DNA from: Pusillimonas sp044464525
GTDB lineage: Bacteria > Pseudomonadota > Gammaproteobacteria > Burkholderiales > Burkholderiaceae_B
Direction: 5' to 3'
Length of the DNA stretch: 64,000 nucleotides
Assembly: GCF_044464525.1 (NCBI RefSeq)
Contig: NZ_JBIQLE010000019.1
Span: 1 to 64,000, forward strand
Shown here in pieces: positions 35,904 through 44,391 of the stretch. A model generated the notes under the pieces. The model saw nothing but the letters and a program-made list of their open reading frames with translations. It had not been told where the DNA came from and did no database searches. The position numbers and the translations under genes are program-made. Each line of letters opens with the position of its first letter. The first letter of the stretch is position 1.

Positions 35904-37214
35904 ATGAACGCTTCAAGTAAAAACCGCCGAACGAGTTCGGCCCGGCCCTATGTCGTCGCGGCGGCGCGCATACACCAGGCGCAAGAAGTTTTGGGCGAGA
36001 TCTTGCAATGGCAGTATCCCGCCGACGCGGTGTTGTCGCGCTGGCTAAGGGCCAACCCCAAGCTGGGCGCCCGTGACCGGGCCGAGCTCTCGAACGGCGT
36101 TTTTGACGTGTTGCGCCATTTGCGCCGCTATCGGCAGTTCGCCCAAAGCGGTTCCGGCGCGGCTGCGCGCCGGCTCGCCATTCTTGGCCTGAACACGGTT
36201 TTTGATCGCGCCAAGCTTGACGAGGCCCTGTCCGAGGAAGAAAGAGGCTGGCTTGACCATATTCAGCGCATCGATGTTAAAAGCCTGGCGCCCGAGGTGC
36301 GATGGAGCGTACCCGATTGGCTGATGCAACGCATGTCTGATCTGGACGACGCCGAGGCCCTCATAGAGGCCTTGAATCAGCCGGCGCCGCTCGATCTGCG
36401 CGTCAACTCTCTCAAAGCCGAGCGAGACACGATGCTGCAAACCCTGCGCGACGGCCCCGCAGCCAAGTTCGATCCCCAGCCCACACCGTATTCACCGTGG
36501 GGCATCCGTGTGCAGGGCAGGCCTCCGGTCAATCGCTGGCCTATGTTCGAGCGCGGGGAAATTGAGGTGCAGGACGAGGGCAGCCAGATTCTTACGGCGT
36601 TGGTGGGCCCGCGACGCGGCGAGATGATCATAGATTATTGTGCCGGAGCCGGCGGCAAAACCCTGCTTCTGGGGGCGCTGATGCGCTCCACGGGGCGCTT
36701 GTACGCATTTGATGTCTCGGCTGCGCGGTTGGCGCGGGCCAAGCCCCGTTTTGCGCGCAGCGGATTGTCCAACATCGTTCCGGTGGTCATCAGCCCCAAC
36801 AACGATCAGCGTGTCCGGCGTCTGCGGGGCAAGGCGCATCGTGTTCTGGTGGATGCCCCGTGCAGCGGCCTGGGAACCCTGCGACGAAATCCCGACCTGA
36901 AATGGCGACAGCACCCGGAATCGGTGGTCGAATTGATGGAGCTACAGGCACGAATCTTGCGGCAGGCCGCAAGCTGTGTGGCGCCCGGAGGCAGGCTGGT
37001 GTACGCCACCTGCAGCGTGCTGCCTGAAGAGAACCAGCAGCAGGTGGAAGCGTTTCTTGCCGAAAACCCAGGTTTCGAGCTGCTGGATGCCAACGAAATC
37101 ATTAAAGACCGTTGTAAGAACCTGACGCTTTCGGGGCCGTATTTGTCGATGCGGCCCGACCGGCATGGCACAGACGGCTTCTTTGCGGCGGCAATGCAGC
37201 GTACAAATGCATAG
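35904..37214 (+). CDS. RsmB/NOP family RNA cytosine-5 methyltransferase
   Basis: A 436-residue SAM-dependent RNA m5C methyltransferase. The N-terminal third is a NusB-like helical domain; the catalytic part has motif I DYCAGAGGKTLLLGALM, motif IV DAPCSGLGTLRRNPD (Pro-Cys) and motif VI YATCSVLPEENQQQ (Thr-Cys), with both catalytic cysteines present. It is distinct from the fmt-linked rsmB gene, so the target (16S C967 or another site) is not certain. It starts 12 bp after purN. Confidence 0.9.
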   Translation: MNASSKNRRTSSARPYVVAAARIHQAQEVLGEILQWQYPADAVLSRWLRANPKLGARDRAELSNGVFDVLRHLRRYRQFAQSGSGAAARRLAILGLNTVFDRAKLDEALSEEERGWLDHIQRIDVKSLAPEVRWSVPDWLMQRMSDLDDAEALIEALNQPAPLDLRVNSLKAERDTMLQTLRDGPAAKFDPQPTPYSPWGIRVQGRPPVNRWPMFERGEIEVQDEGSQILTALVGPRRGEMIIDYCAGAGGKTLLLGALMRSTGRLYAFDVSAARLARAKPRFARSGLSNIVPVVISPNNDQRVRRLRGKAHRVLVDAPCSGLGTLRRNPDLKWRQHPESVVELMELQARILRQAASCVAPGGRLVYATCSVLPEENQQQVEAFLAENPGFELLDANEIIKDRCKNLTLSGPYLSMRPDRHGTDGFFAAAMQRTNA

Positions 37215-37272
37215 CTTGTGGGACAAGACAGGCGTTTCAGGCGGTTTCACCCCCTCTGATCCGCCCATGTCC

Positions 37273-37286
37273 TTGATTTATCTCAA
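37273..37286 (+). promoter_or_regulatory. Candidate FNR-type box upstream of the desaturase
   Basis: TTGAT-TTAT-CTCAA matches the FNR/Anr consensus TTGAT-N4-ATCAA at nine of ten positions. A possible promoter lies downstream (-35 CTGTCA 37306-37311, -10 TAGAAT 37330-37335, 18-bp spacer), which would put the box near -62. This is a pattern match only. Confidence 0.4.
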
Positions 37287-37381
37287 AAACTAATTTGAAA
37301 CTTTACTGTCAGAATAGACGCATGTACGTTAGAATCTACTGGATATTCAACTAGGGGCCCACAAGGCCTTACAAAGTGGTT

Positions 37382-38590
37382 ATGGACACAATTATTTCTT
37401 TTCTGGCGGGTGGCTTGCTGCAGTATTCATGGTGGCAAGTGGCGCTCGTTACTTTGGCTCTCACCCACGTCACCATCCTGGGCGTTACGCTTTTCCTGCA
37501 TCGCAGCCAAACGCACCGAGGTCTCGATCTGCATCCGGCCGTCATGCATTTCTTCCGGTTCTGGCTGTGGATGACCACGGGCATGGTCACCAAAGAATGG
37601 GTGGCCATCCACCGTAAGCATCACGCCAAGTGCGAACGCGAGGGCGATCCCCACTCGCCTATGGTTTACGGCATCGGCAAGGTGTTCTTCCGCGGCGCCG
37701 AGCTCTACCGCGACGAAGCCGCCAACGCCGAAACCCTAAAGCGTTTTGGCTACGGCACCCCCGACGACTGGCTCGAGCGCAATGTATATTCGCGCCACAG
37801 CTTGCTGGGCGTACTTATCATGCTGGGTATCGATGTCGCCCTGTTTGGCGTCCTGGGCCTTACCGTGTGGGCCATCCAGATGGCCTGGATTCCCTTCTGG
37901 GCCGCCGGTGTGGTCAACGGGCTGGGTCACTACGTGGGCTATCGCAACTACGCCAGCCCCGATACCAGCACCAACGTCTTCCCCTGGGGCATCATCATCG
38001 GCGGCGAAGAACTGCACAATAACCACCATGCCTACGGCACGTCGGCCAAGTTTTCGGCCAAATGGTGGGAATTCGACATCGGCTGGGGCTACATCAAGGT
38101 GCTCAGCTTCTTCCGCCTGGCCACGGTGCGCCGCGTGGCGCCCAAGCTCAAGCTCGAGCCCGCAGCCCAGTCGGTCAGCCTGAAAACGCTCGAGGGCGTC
38201 ATCCAGCATCGCTACGAAATCCTGGCACGCTACACCGACGTCATCAAGAAAGCGGCTTCCGAAGAGCTTGCCAAGCTCAAGCCCTTGCGCAAGAAGGGAA
38301 GCACCGATTGCCGCTGGCGCCAGCTTAGCCGCATCCGGCACACCCTTGGCAACGCCGACGTCTCTCTCGAGCCCGCGCAGCGCGCCGAGCTCGACACGGT
38401 CCTGGCCCAAAGCCAGTCACTTTCCACGCTGGTGCAGATGCGCAGCGAGTTGATCCGGCTCTGGGAAAGCTCCAGCGCCACCAGCGAGCAATTGCGCAAC
38501 GACCTTCAGGCCTGGTGCCAGCGCGCGCAGCAAAGCGGTATCGAAGGGCTCGAACAATTTGCCTATCGTCTGCGCCGCTATGCGGCATGA
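37382..38590 (+). CDS. Membrane acyl-CoA desaturase (delta-9 type)
   Basis: A 402-residue di-iron desaturase that introduces a double bond into fatty acyl chains using oxygen. The three histidine boxes are HRSQTHRG, HRKHHAK and HNNHHAYG, among several membrane helices. The ATG at 37382 (MDTIISFLAG) is preferred over GTG two codons upstream. The last 130 or so residues form a separate, soluble, helical tail ending DLQAWCQRAQQSGIEGLEQF, which recalls the tail of ISL3-type transposases and also occurs in related desaturases. Its stop overlaps the uvrD start (ATGA). Confidence 0.92.
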   Translation: MDTIISFLAGGLLQYSWWQVALVTLALTHVTILGVTLFLHRSQTHRGLDLHPAVMHFFRFWLWMTTGMVTKEWVAIHRKHHAKCEREGDPHSPMVYGIGKVFFRGAELYRDEAANAETLKRFGYGTPDDWLERNVYSRHSLLGVLIMLGIDVALFGVLGLTVWAIQMAWIPFWAAGVVNGLGHYVGYRNYASPDTSTNVFPWGIIIGGEELHNNHHAYGTSAKFSAKWWEFDIGWGYIKVLSFFRLATVRRVAPKLKLEPAAQSVSLKTLEGVIQHRYEILARYTDVIKKAASEELAKLKPLRKKGSTDCRWRQLSRIRHTLGNADVSLEPAQRAELDTVLAQSQSLSTLVQMRSELIRLWESSSATSEQLRNDLQAWCQRAQQSGIEGLEQFAYRLRRYAA

Positions 38591-40971
38591 TCGAGCAGCT
38601 TAACCCCGAACAAAAAGCCGCCGTCACCTTACCTCCACAGCATGCGCTGGTTCTGGCCGGCGCAGGCAGCGGCAAAACCCGTGTCCTGACCACACGCATG
38701 GCCTGGCTCATTCAAACGAGCCAGGCCAGCCCTTATGGCCTGCTGGCTGTCACCTTCACCAACAAATCGGCGCGCGAGATGCTTGCGCGGCTGTCCAGCC
38801 TGTTGCCGCTGGATACGCGTGGCTTATGGGTGGGCACCTTTCATGGCCTGTGCAACCGCATGTTGCGCGCCCATCATCGCGATGCCAATCTGCCCCAAAC
38901 GTTCCAGATACTTGATTCGGCCGACCAACTGTCCGCTATCAAGCGCCTGATCAAGGGCGCGGGCATCGACGACGAGAAGTACCCTGCACGCGATGTGCAG
39001 CGCTTCATCAACGGCGCCAAAGAAGAAGGGCAGCGTCCCGACGCTGTGCCGGCAGACGATCCGCATCGCCGGCGCCTGGTCGAAATATATGCTTTGTATC
39101 AGGCTCAGTGCGAACGCGAAGGTGTCGTCGATTTTGCCGAATTGCTGTTGCGCGCCTACGAGCTGCTTCAGCGAAATGCTCCGGTACGCGAGCACTACCA
39201 GCGCCGGTTCCGGCACATTTTGGTGGACGAATTCCAGGATACCAACACTTTGCAATACCGTTGGCTGCAACTGCTGGCCGGCGGCGGAGCCAGCGTGTTC
39301 GCTGTGGGCGACGATGATCAGTCGATCTATGCATTCCGGGGCGCCAATGTGGGAAATATGGCGGATTTCGAGCGCGATTACGCGAAAGGCGCGGTCATCC
39401 GTCTCGAGCAGAACTACCGCTCTTATGGGCATATTCTTGATTCGGCCAATGCGCTTATTGCGCACAATAGCGCCCGCCTGGGCAAGAACCTCTGGACAGC
39501 CCAGGGCGAGGGCGAGCCCGTGCGTGTCATTGAGCAGCCTTCAGATCTCATGGAGGCGCAATGGGTGGTGGATGAGATCAAGGCGCTCATCAACGATGGC
39601 AGCTTGCGCCATGAAGTCGCCGTCTTGTACCGCAGCAATGCACAGTCGAGGGTAATCGAACATGCGCTGTTTTCGGCGGGAATCCCGTATAAAGTCTATG
39701 GCGGCTTGCGCTTTTTCGAGCGCCAGGAAGTCAAGCATGCACTTGCCTATCTGCGCCTGATGGACAATCCCCATGACGATACGTCATGGCTGAGGGTGGT
39801 CAATTTTCCAACTCGGGGCATAGGCGCGCGCTCTTTGGAACAACTGGCCGATATGGCCCGCGAGCGAGGCACGAGCTTGTTCGGGGCGGTGCCGTTCATG
39901 TCGGGCAAGGCAGGCAGCAACCTGGCGAAATTCGCCGAGCTGATCGCCGGCATGGCCCACGAGGCGCAAATTCTGTCGTTGCCCGAACTGATCGATCATG
40001 TGGTTCACCACAGCGGTCTAAGGGCGCATTATCAAGCCGAAAAAGAGGGTGCAGAGCGGCTGGAGAACTTGCAGGAACTCGTCAACGCGGCCACGGTGTT
40101 CTGCGTGGAAGAAACTATTGAAGGGCTGCCGGCCGGCCTGTTGATAGAGCGCCCCCTGACGTCCATGGCCGACATGGCCGTTTTGAATGAAGCCCTGTCG
40201 GCAGACGCTGTGGATGCTTCTGCGGCACAGCAGTCCGATCCGACGGCATCGGTTGCGCCTGGACGCGAAGGCAGTGAGGTTCCGGCATCGCCGGACACCG
40301 AGATTGCCATGTCTCCTTTGGCGGCATTCCTGTCGCATGCTTCACTTGAGGCGGGCGACAATCAGGCTCAGCCGGGCCAGGACGCTGTGCAATTGATGAC
40401 AGTGCACGCGGCCAAGGGCCTGGAGTTCGATGCGGTGTTCATCACAGGCATCGAAGAGGGGCTCTTTCCCCACGAGAACAGTCTGCTGGAAGCGGCGGGG
40501 CTGGAAGAAGAACGCCGCCTCATGTATGTGGCCATTACGCGCGCCCGCGAGCGCCTGTACCTGACGCTATCGCAAAGCCGCATGCTGCATGGGCAAACGC
40601 GTTATGCAATGCGGTCGCGCTTTCTGGACGAGATTCCCGAGCAACACCTGAAGTGGCTCACTCCTCGCGAGGCAAAGACGATACCGAACGAGGCTTGGGG
40701 CCAGGCAGGGTGGCGCCGTTCTGATGCTTATGGTCGTCCCTCGGCCGGCACTATTTCTCCACGCGCGCCGCGTGGGGTGACCAGTGGCGTGTCGGTGGGA
40801 GACAAGCACTTCCGTATCGGGCAGGGCGTTCGCCATGCAAAGTTCGGCGAGGGAACGATTATCGGGCTCAGCGGCTCGGGGCAGGGTTCTCAGGCGCAGA
40901 TTCAATTTCGCGAGGTGGGCACCAAGACCTTGGCATTGGGTGTGGCGAAGCTGGATGTGATTGCGGGCTGA
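38587..40971 (+). CDS. uvrD: DNA helicase II (UvrD/Rep family)
   Basis: A 3'-5' SF1A helicase of nucleotide excision and mismatch repair. 794 residues: MIEQLNPEQKAAV start, Walker A AGAGSGKTRVLTTR, VGTFHGLCNRMLR, LVDEFQDTNTLQYRW, GDDDQSIYAFRGA, LEQNYRS, LMTVHAAKGLEFDAVF and YVAITRARERLYLT. A low-complexity Ala/Ser/Pro stretch (about residues 545-605) is inserted in the 2B region, and a C-terminal GVRHAKFGEGTI Tudor-like segment is present. It is translationally coupled to the desaturase. Confidence 0.95.
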   Translation: MIEQLNPEQKAAVTLPPQHALVLAGAGSGKTRVLTTRMAWLIQTSQASPYGLLAVTFTNKSAREMLARLSSLLPLDTRGLWVGTFHGLCNRMLRAHHRDANLPQTFQILDSADQLSAIKRLIKGAGIDDEKYPARDVQRFINGAKEEGQRPDAVPADDPHRRRLVEIYALYQAQCEREGVVDFAELLLRAYELLQRNAPVREHYQRRFRHILVDEFQDTNTLQYRWLQLLAGGGASVFAVGDDDQSIYAFRGANVGNMADFERDYAKGAVIRLEQNYRSYGHILDSANALIAHNSARLGKNLWTAQGEGEPVRVIEQPSDLMEAQWVVDEIKALINDGSLRHEVAVLYRSNAQSRVIEHALFSAGIPYKVYGGLRFFERQEVKHALAYLRLMDNPHDDTSWLRVVNFPTRGIGARSLEQLADMARERGTSLFGAVPFMSGKAGSNLAKFAELIAGMAHEAQILSLPELIDHVVHHSGLRAHYQAEKEGAERLENLQELVNAATVFCVEETIEGLPAGLLIERPLTSMADMAVLNEALSADAVDASAAQQSDPTASVAPGREGSEVPASPDTEIAMSPLAAFLSHASLEAGDNQAQPGQDAVQLMTVHAAKGLEFDAVFITGIEEGLFPHENSLLEAAGLEEERRLMYVAITRARERLYLTLSQSRMLHGQTRYAMRSRFLDEIPEQHLKWLTPREAKTIPNEAWGQAGWRRSDAYGRPSAGTISPRAPRGVTSGVSVGDKHFRIGQGVRHAKFGEGTIIGLSGSGQGSQAQIQFREVGTKTLALGVAKLDVIAG

Positions 40972-41494
40972 CCGTAGGTTCTTTAAACGGCGCGTGGCGG
41001 GCAGGTATTTTGGGCGCCGGAGAGCTACGGCCGGCTTTGCCGGCTACCCTCCCACACATTGGTTTCGAGGCGCTCGCAAAACTCGCGGCGTCGGACCTGC
41101 GGTCCGACAAGCGCGCCGCTCAAACAGTTGCGAGCTTGCATCCCCGAAACCAATATGTGCTCGGCTTGCTCTACGTCGCCCAAAATACCTGCCCGCCACG
41201 CACCTCGCTTTATTGTAATAGGTCGGATACCTTCTTCTTGGATTTGTCCACCACTTCTTTGCCACTGCTTCTTTCATTGATGGTGCCTCGCAAAAGGCTC
41301 GAGTCCATACCACGCTGTAGTTTCTGTGATGTGGGGCCCCACAGCGCAGGAACGCCTTAGAATCCAGCAGCTCACAGCGTCTTAACACCCAGCAGCCGCC
41401 CGCCATACATTGCAGGAGTGCTTTAGAAACCGGTACGGTAGCCGTCCAGGAATCCGGGCCTATAACAAGAACTCAAGTAACTAACAGCTGCCAA
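40972..41494. other. Non-coding gap after uvrD
   Basis: About 520 bases between uvrD and the ABC-F gene (convergent). The first half is a long inverted-repeat element (40986-41207). The second half has three degenerate copies of a short AGCGCCTTAGAA..CCAGCAG-like motif (41346-41436) and a GGGGCCCC palindrome, but no gene I can support. Confidence 0.7.
40986..41207. repeat. Long imperfect inverted-repeat (MITE/REP-like) element
   Basis: The outer 28 bases (40989-41016 and 41177-41204) are inverted repeats with one mismatch, containing GGCAGGTATTTTGGGCG. Inside, further matches (ATTGGTTTCG both sides) lead to a central perfect palindrome GTCGGACC-TGC-GGTCCGAC (41090-41108). The pentamer CTTTA flanks it directly (40981-40985, 41208-41212), a possible target-site duplication. 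No coding capacity is convincing. Confidence 0.75.
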
Positions 41495-43498
41495 CTACAC
41501 CAAGCCTTCAAGCTCTTCCTGCAGCTCGAGCCATTGCTCTTCAAGCCCCTCCATCCGCTTCGTCAACTCACCATGCTCAGCCAATACGGAAGGTCTTTCA
41601 TCGCGTCGCGAATCGGCGTAAAACTGCGGGTCGGCGATAAGGGTGTCGAGTTCGTCCAGGCGTAGACGGGCCTGTTCCATCTGGGTTTCCACTTTCTTGA
41701 GTGAGGTCTCAAGCGGCTTGCGCAGCTTGGAAAGCCGTTGGCGCTCCTCGGCGTCAAGGCGGCGTTGTGCCTTGCGGTCGATGGTCGCATCGCCGCCCGC
41801 CGCCGCCTGCGCCAGGTTGCGTGTCTCGGCTCTTTGGGCCGAGGCTCGTACGTTAAGCCACTCTCGATAGTCTTCGAGATCGCCGTCGAATTCCAACACC
41901 CCGCCATCTGCGACGATCCAAAAGCTGTCGACCGTCGTGCGCAACAGGTGGCGGTCGTGAGACACCATCAGCACGCTGCCTTCGAATTCCGCCAGCGCCG
42001 TGGCCAGCGCTTCACGCGTATCGACGTCGAGGTGGTTGCTGGGCTCGTCAAGCAGGAGCAGATTGGGCTTTTGCCAGACTATCAGCGATAAGGCCAGCCG
42101 CGCTTTCTCGCCGCCTGACATGGGTGCTACCAAACTGTTGACGCTGTCGCCGCTGAAGCCGAACCCGCCCAGGTAGTTGCGCAGTTCCTGCTCGCGAGTT
42201 TGCGGCGCCAGCCGCGCCAGGTGCTGCAGCGGCGTTTCGTCCAGCCGCAGCATGTCCAGTTGCTGCTGGGCGAAGTAGCCGATGTTCAAGCCTTTTGAGG
42301 CTTTGAGCTCGCCGGCCAGGGCGGGCAGATCGCCCGACAAGGTCTTGATCAGCGTACTTTTGCCCGCGCCGTTGACGCCCAACACGCCGATACGGCTGCC
42401 TGCGCGCAGCATCAGGGTGACGTCTTTCAGTACGACCCTGTCGGCCGCGTCAGCCGTGTCAGCCGCGGCGGCAGCGTAAGCGCTAGTGCCCGCAGGCTGG
42501 CCGGCGCCTGGGATGTCACTGCCGGCGCTGCCTTGATATCCCACCGAAACTTCACGCAGGCTCAGCAGCGGGTCGGGCATGCTTTGCGGGGCGGGAATGC
42601 GGATGTCGATGCCCGATTCCGCATGCAGGGGGGCCAGTTTTTCCATACGAGCCAGCGCCTTCACCCGGCTTTGCGCCTGCTTCGCCTTGGTGGCCTTTGC
42701 CTTGAAACGGTCGATGAAGCTTTGCAGGCGGGCCGTTTCCCGCGTCTGGCGCTCCCAGGCGATATGGGTTTGGCGCAAGCGCTCGGCACGCTGTGTCAGG
42801 AAGTCTTCGTATCCCCCCTTGTAGCGTACGAGCTTGCCCTGGTCGAAGTGCAGTATGGAACGCGCCACGGAATCGAGGAACTCGGTATCGTGCGAAATCA
42901 GCAGTACAGTGCCCTGGTATGAGGACAGCCAGCGCTCCAGCCACAGCATGGCATCCAGGTCGAGGTGGTTGGTGGGCTCGTCCAGCAGGAGCAGTTCGGA
43001 AGGGGCCATAAGCGCCCGTGCCAGCGCCACCCGCATCTGCCACCCACCGGAAAATTCGCCCACTGGGCGCATCCACTCATCCGGCGCAAACCCAAGGCCG
43101 GCCAGAAGCTGTTCGGCTCTGGAAGGGGCGCTCCAGGCGTCGGCTTCGATCAGCGCGGATTCAAGTTCGGCGATTCGATGCCCGTTGCTGTCGGGCGTGG
43201 CGGCGCGTTCGGCTTGCAGCGCGCGCAGATGCGTGTCGCCGTCGATGACGAATTCGCGCGCGGGCCGGTCTTGTGCGCCGATTTCTTGCTCGACACTGGC
43301 TATACGCCAGCCCTCGGGAATGGAAAGCGCGCCGGCATCCAACTCGAGCCGGCCTTGCAACAAGGCGAACAGGGTGGATTTTCCTGCACCATTCTTGCCC
43401 ACGAAGCCAAGGCGCTCTCCGGGGTTGACGACAAAGTCTGCTTCTTGCAGCAATACCTTGACGCCGCGTCGCAGCGTCAGTCCAGTTGCTCGTATCAC
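41495..43498 (-). CDS. ABC-F family ATPase (YheS/Uup-like)
   Basis: A 667-residue protein with two ABC ATPase domains and no membrane segment. Domain 1: Walker A GKNGAGKST, signature FSGGWQMRVALARAL, Walker B LLLDEPTNHLD. Domain 2: GVNGAGKST, MSGGEKARLALSL, LLLDEPSNHLD. A linker follows domain 1 and a Glu/Arg-rich coiled-coil ends the chain. ABC-F proteins act on ribosomes. The Ala/Gly-rich stretch around SAYAAAAADTADAADRV is an unusual insertion before domain 2. GTG start at 43498 overlaps the prmB stop (GTGA). Confidence 0.92.
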   Translation of the reverse strand: MIRATGLTLRRGVKVLLQEADFVVNPGERLGFVGKNGAGKSTLFALLQGRLELDAGALSIPEGWRIASVEQEIGAQDRPAREFVIDGDTHLRALQAERAATPDSNGHRIAELESALIEADAWSAPSRAEQLLAGLGFAPDEWMRPVGEFSGGWQMRVALARALMAPSELLLLDEPTNHLDLDAMLWLERWLSSYQGTVLLISHDTEFLDSVARSILHFDQGKLVRYKGGYEDFLTQRAERLRQTHIAWERQTRETARLQSFIDRFKAKATKAKQAQSRVKALARMEKLAPLHAESGIDIRIPAPQSMPDPLLSLREVSVGYQGSAGSDIPGAGQPAGTSAYAAAAADTADAADRVVLKDVTLMLRAGSRIGVLGVNGAGKSTLIKTLSGDLPALAGELKASKGLNIGYFAQQQLDMLRLDETPLQHLARLAPQTREQELRNYLGGFGFSGDSVNSLVAPMSGGEKARLALSLIVWQKPNLLLLDEPSNHLDVDTREALATALAEFEGSVLMVSHDRHLLRTTVDSFWIVADGGVLEFDGDLEDYREWLNVRASAQRAETRNLAQAAAGGDATIDRKAQRRLDAEERQRLSKLRKPLETSLKKVETQMEQARLRLDELDTLIADPQFYADSRRDERPSVLAEHGELTKRMEGLEEQWLELQEELEGLV

Positions 43499-44391
43499 GA
43501 CTCTAGCTGCTCCCGGGTCAGAAGCAGAATCTGATCCTCGGAGTTCGCGGTGCTTAGCCAAACGGGTTCAAGTTCGGGGAAAGCGGCAATGAAGTTTTCG
43601 TACTCGTGCCCGATCTCCAACACCAGGATGCCGTCGTCACTCATGAATTGGGGGGCATCGCGCAGCAGCCGGCGTACGATGTCCATGCCGTCGTCGCCGC
43701 CCGCCAAGGCCATGGTGGGTTCATGGCGGTATTCGGCGGGGAGGGATTCCATTGAACTGTTGTTGACGTAAGGCGGGTTGCAAACAATGACCTGGTACTG
43801 GCATTGAGGCAACTGGTCGAAGAGGTCGCTGCGATGCGTGGCGACACGGCCGTCCAGCCCGAACTGCTCGATGTTGAGGTCGGCTACCTCGAGTGCATGC
43901 TCGGACAGGTCAACGGCGTCGACTTGCGCATTGGGGAACGCCATGGCGGCAAGCACTGCCAAACAGCCCGAGCCCGTGCAAAGATCAAGCACGTAATCGA
44001 CCCCGGCAGGGTCGGCTACCCAGGGTTGCAGTGCGTCCACCAGCAGTTCTGATATGGGCGAGCGCGGCACAATGACTCGTGAGTCCACCGCGAAGCGATG
44101 CCCCTGCAGCCAGGCTTCGCCCGTAAGGTAGGCAGCCGGCACGCGTTCGTTCAGGCGTCGCTCCATCATTTCCAGATAGCGTTTTTTTTCATCCGTCAGC
44201 ACGCGCGCGTCCAGGAACGGGTCGAGCGTATCGAGCGGCAGGTGCAATACATGCAACAACAGGTAGACGGCTTCGTCCCAGGCATTATCGCTGCCGTGGC
44301 CAAATGAGAGCTGGGCCGCGTTGAAGCGGCTGACGGCGTAGCGAAGCAGGTCGCGGATGGTGTGTAGTTCTTGCAAGGCTGTTGCGTTCAT
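43495..44391 (-). CDS. prmB: Ribosomal protein L3 N5-glutamine methyltransferase
   Basis: A 298-residue SAM-dependent methyltransferase of the HemK/PrmB group. Motif I is DLCTGSGCLAVLAA and the catalytic motif NPPYVNNSSM. VPRSPISELL is PrmB-like, where PrmC/HemK has PRPDTE. The ATG at 44391 overlaps the dapE stop (ATGA). It is the third gene of the dapD-dapE-prmB-ABC-F run. Confidence 0.92.
   Translation of the reverse strand: MNATALQELHTIRDLLRYAVSRFNAAQLSFGHGSDNAWDEAVYLLLHVLHLPLDTLDPFLDARVLTDEKKRYLEMMERRLNERVPAAYLTGEAWLQGHRFAVDSRVIVPRSPISELLVDALQPWVADPAGVDYVLDLCTGSGCLAVLAAMAFPNAQVDAVDLSEHALEVADLNIEQFGLDGRVATHRSDLFDQLPQCQYQVIVCNPPYVNNSSMESLPAEYRHEPTMALAGGDDGMDIVRRLLRDAPQFMSDDGILVLEIGHEYENFIAAFPELEPVWLSTANSEDQILLLTREQLES

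Noticed and set aside
40961..41406. Several overlapping hypothetical frames across the inverted-repeat element
   Set aside because: Their translations come from the repeat arms (for example AGRYFGRRRA on both strands), so they reflect the repeat and not a gene.
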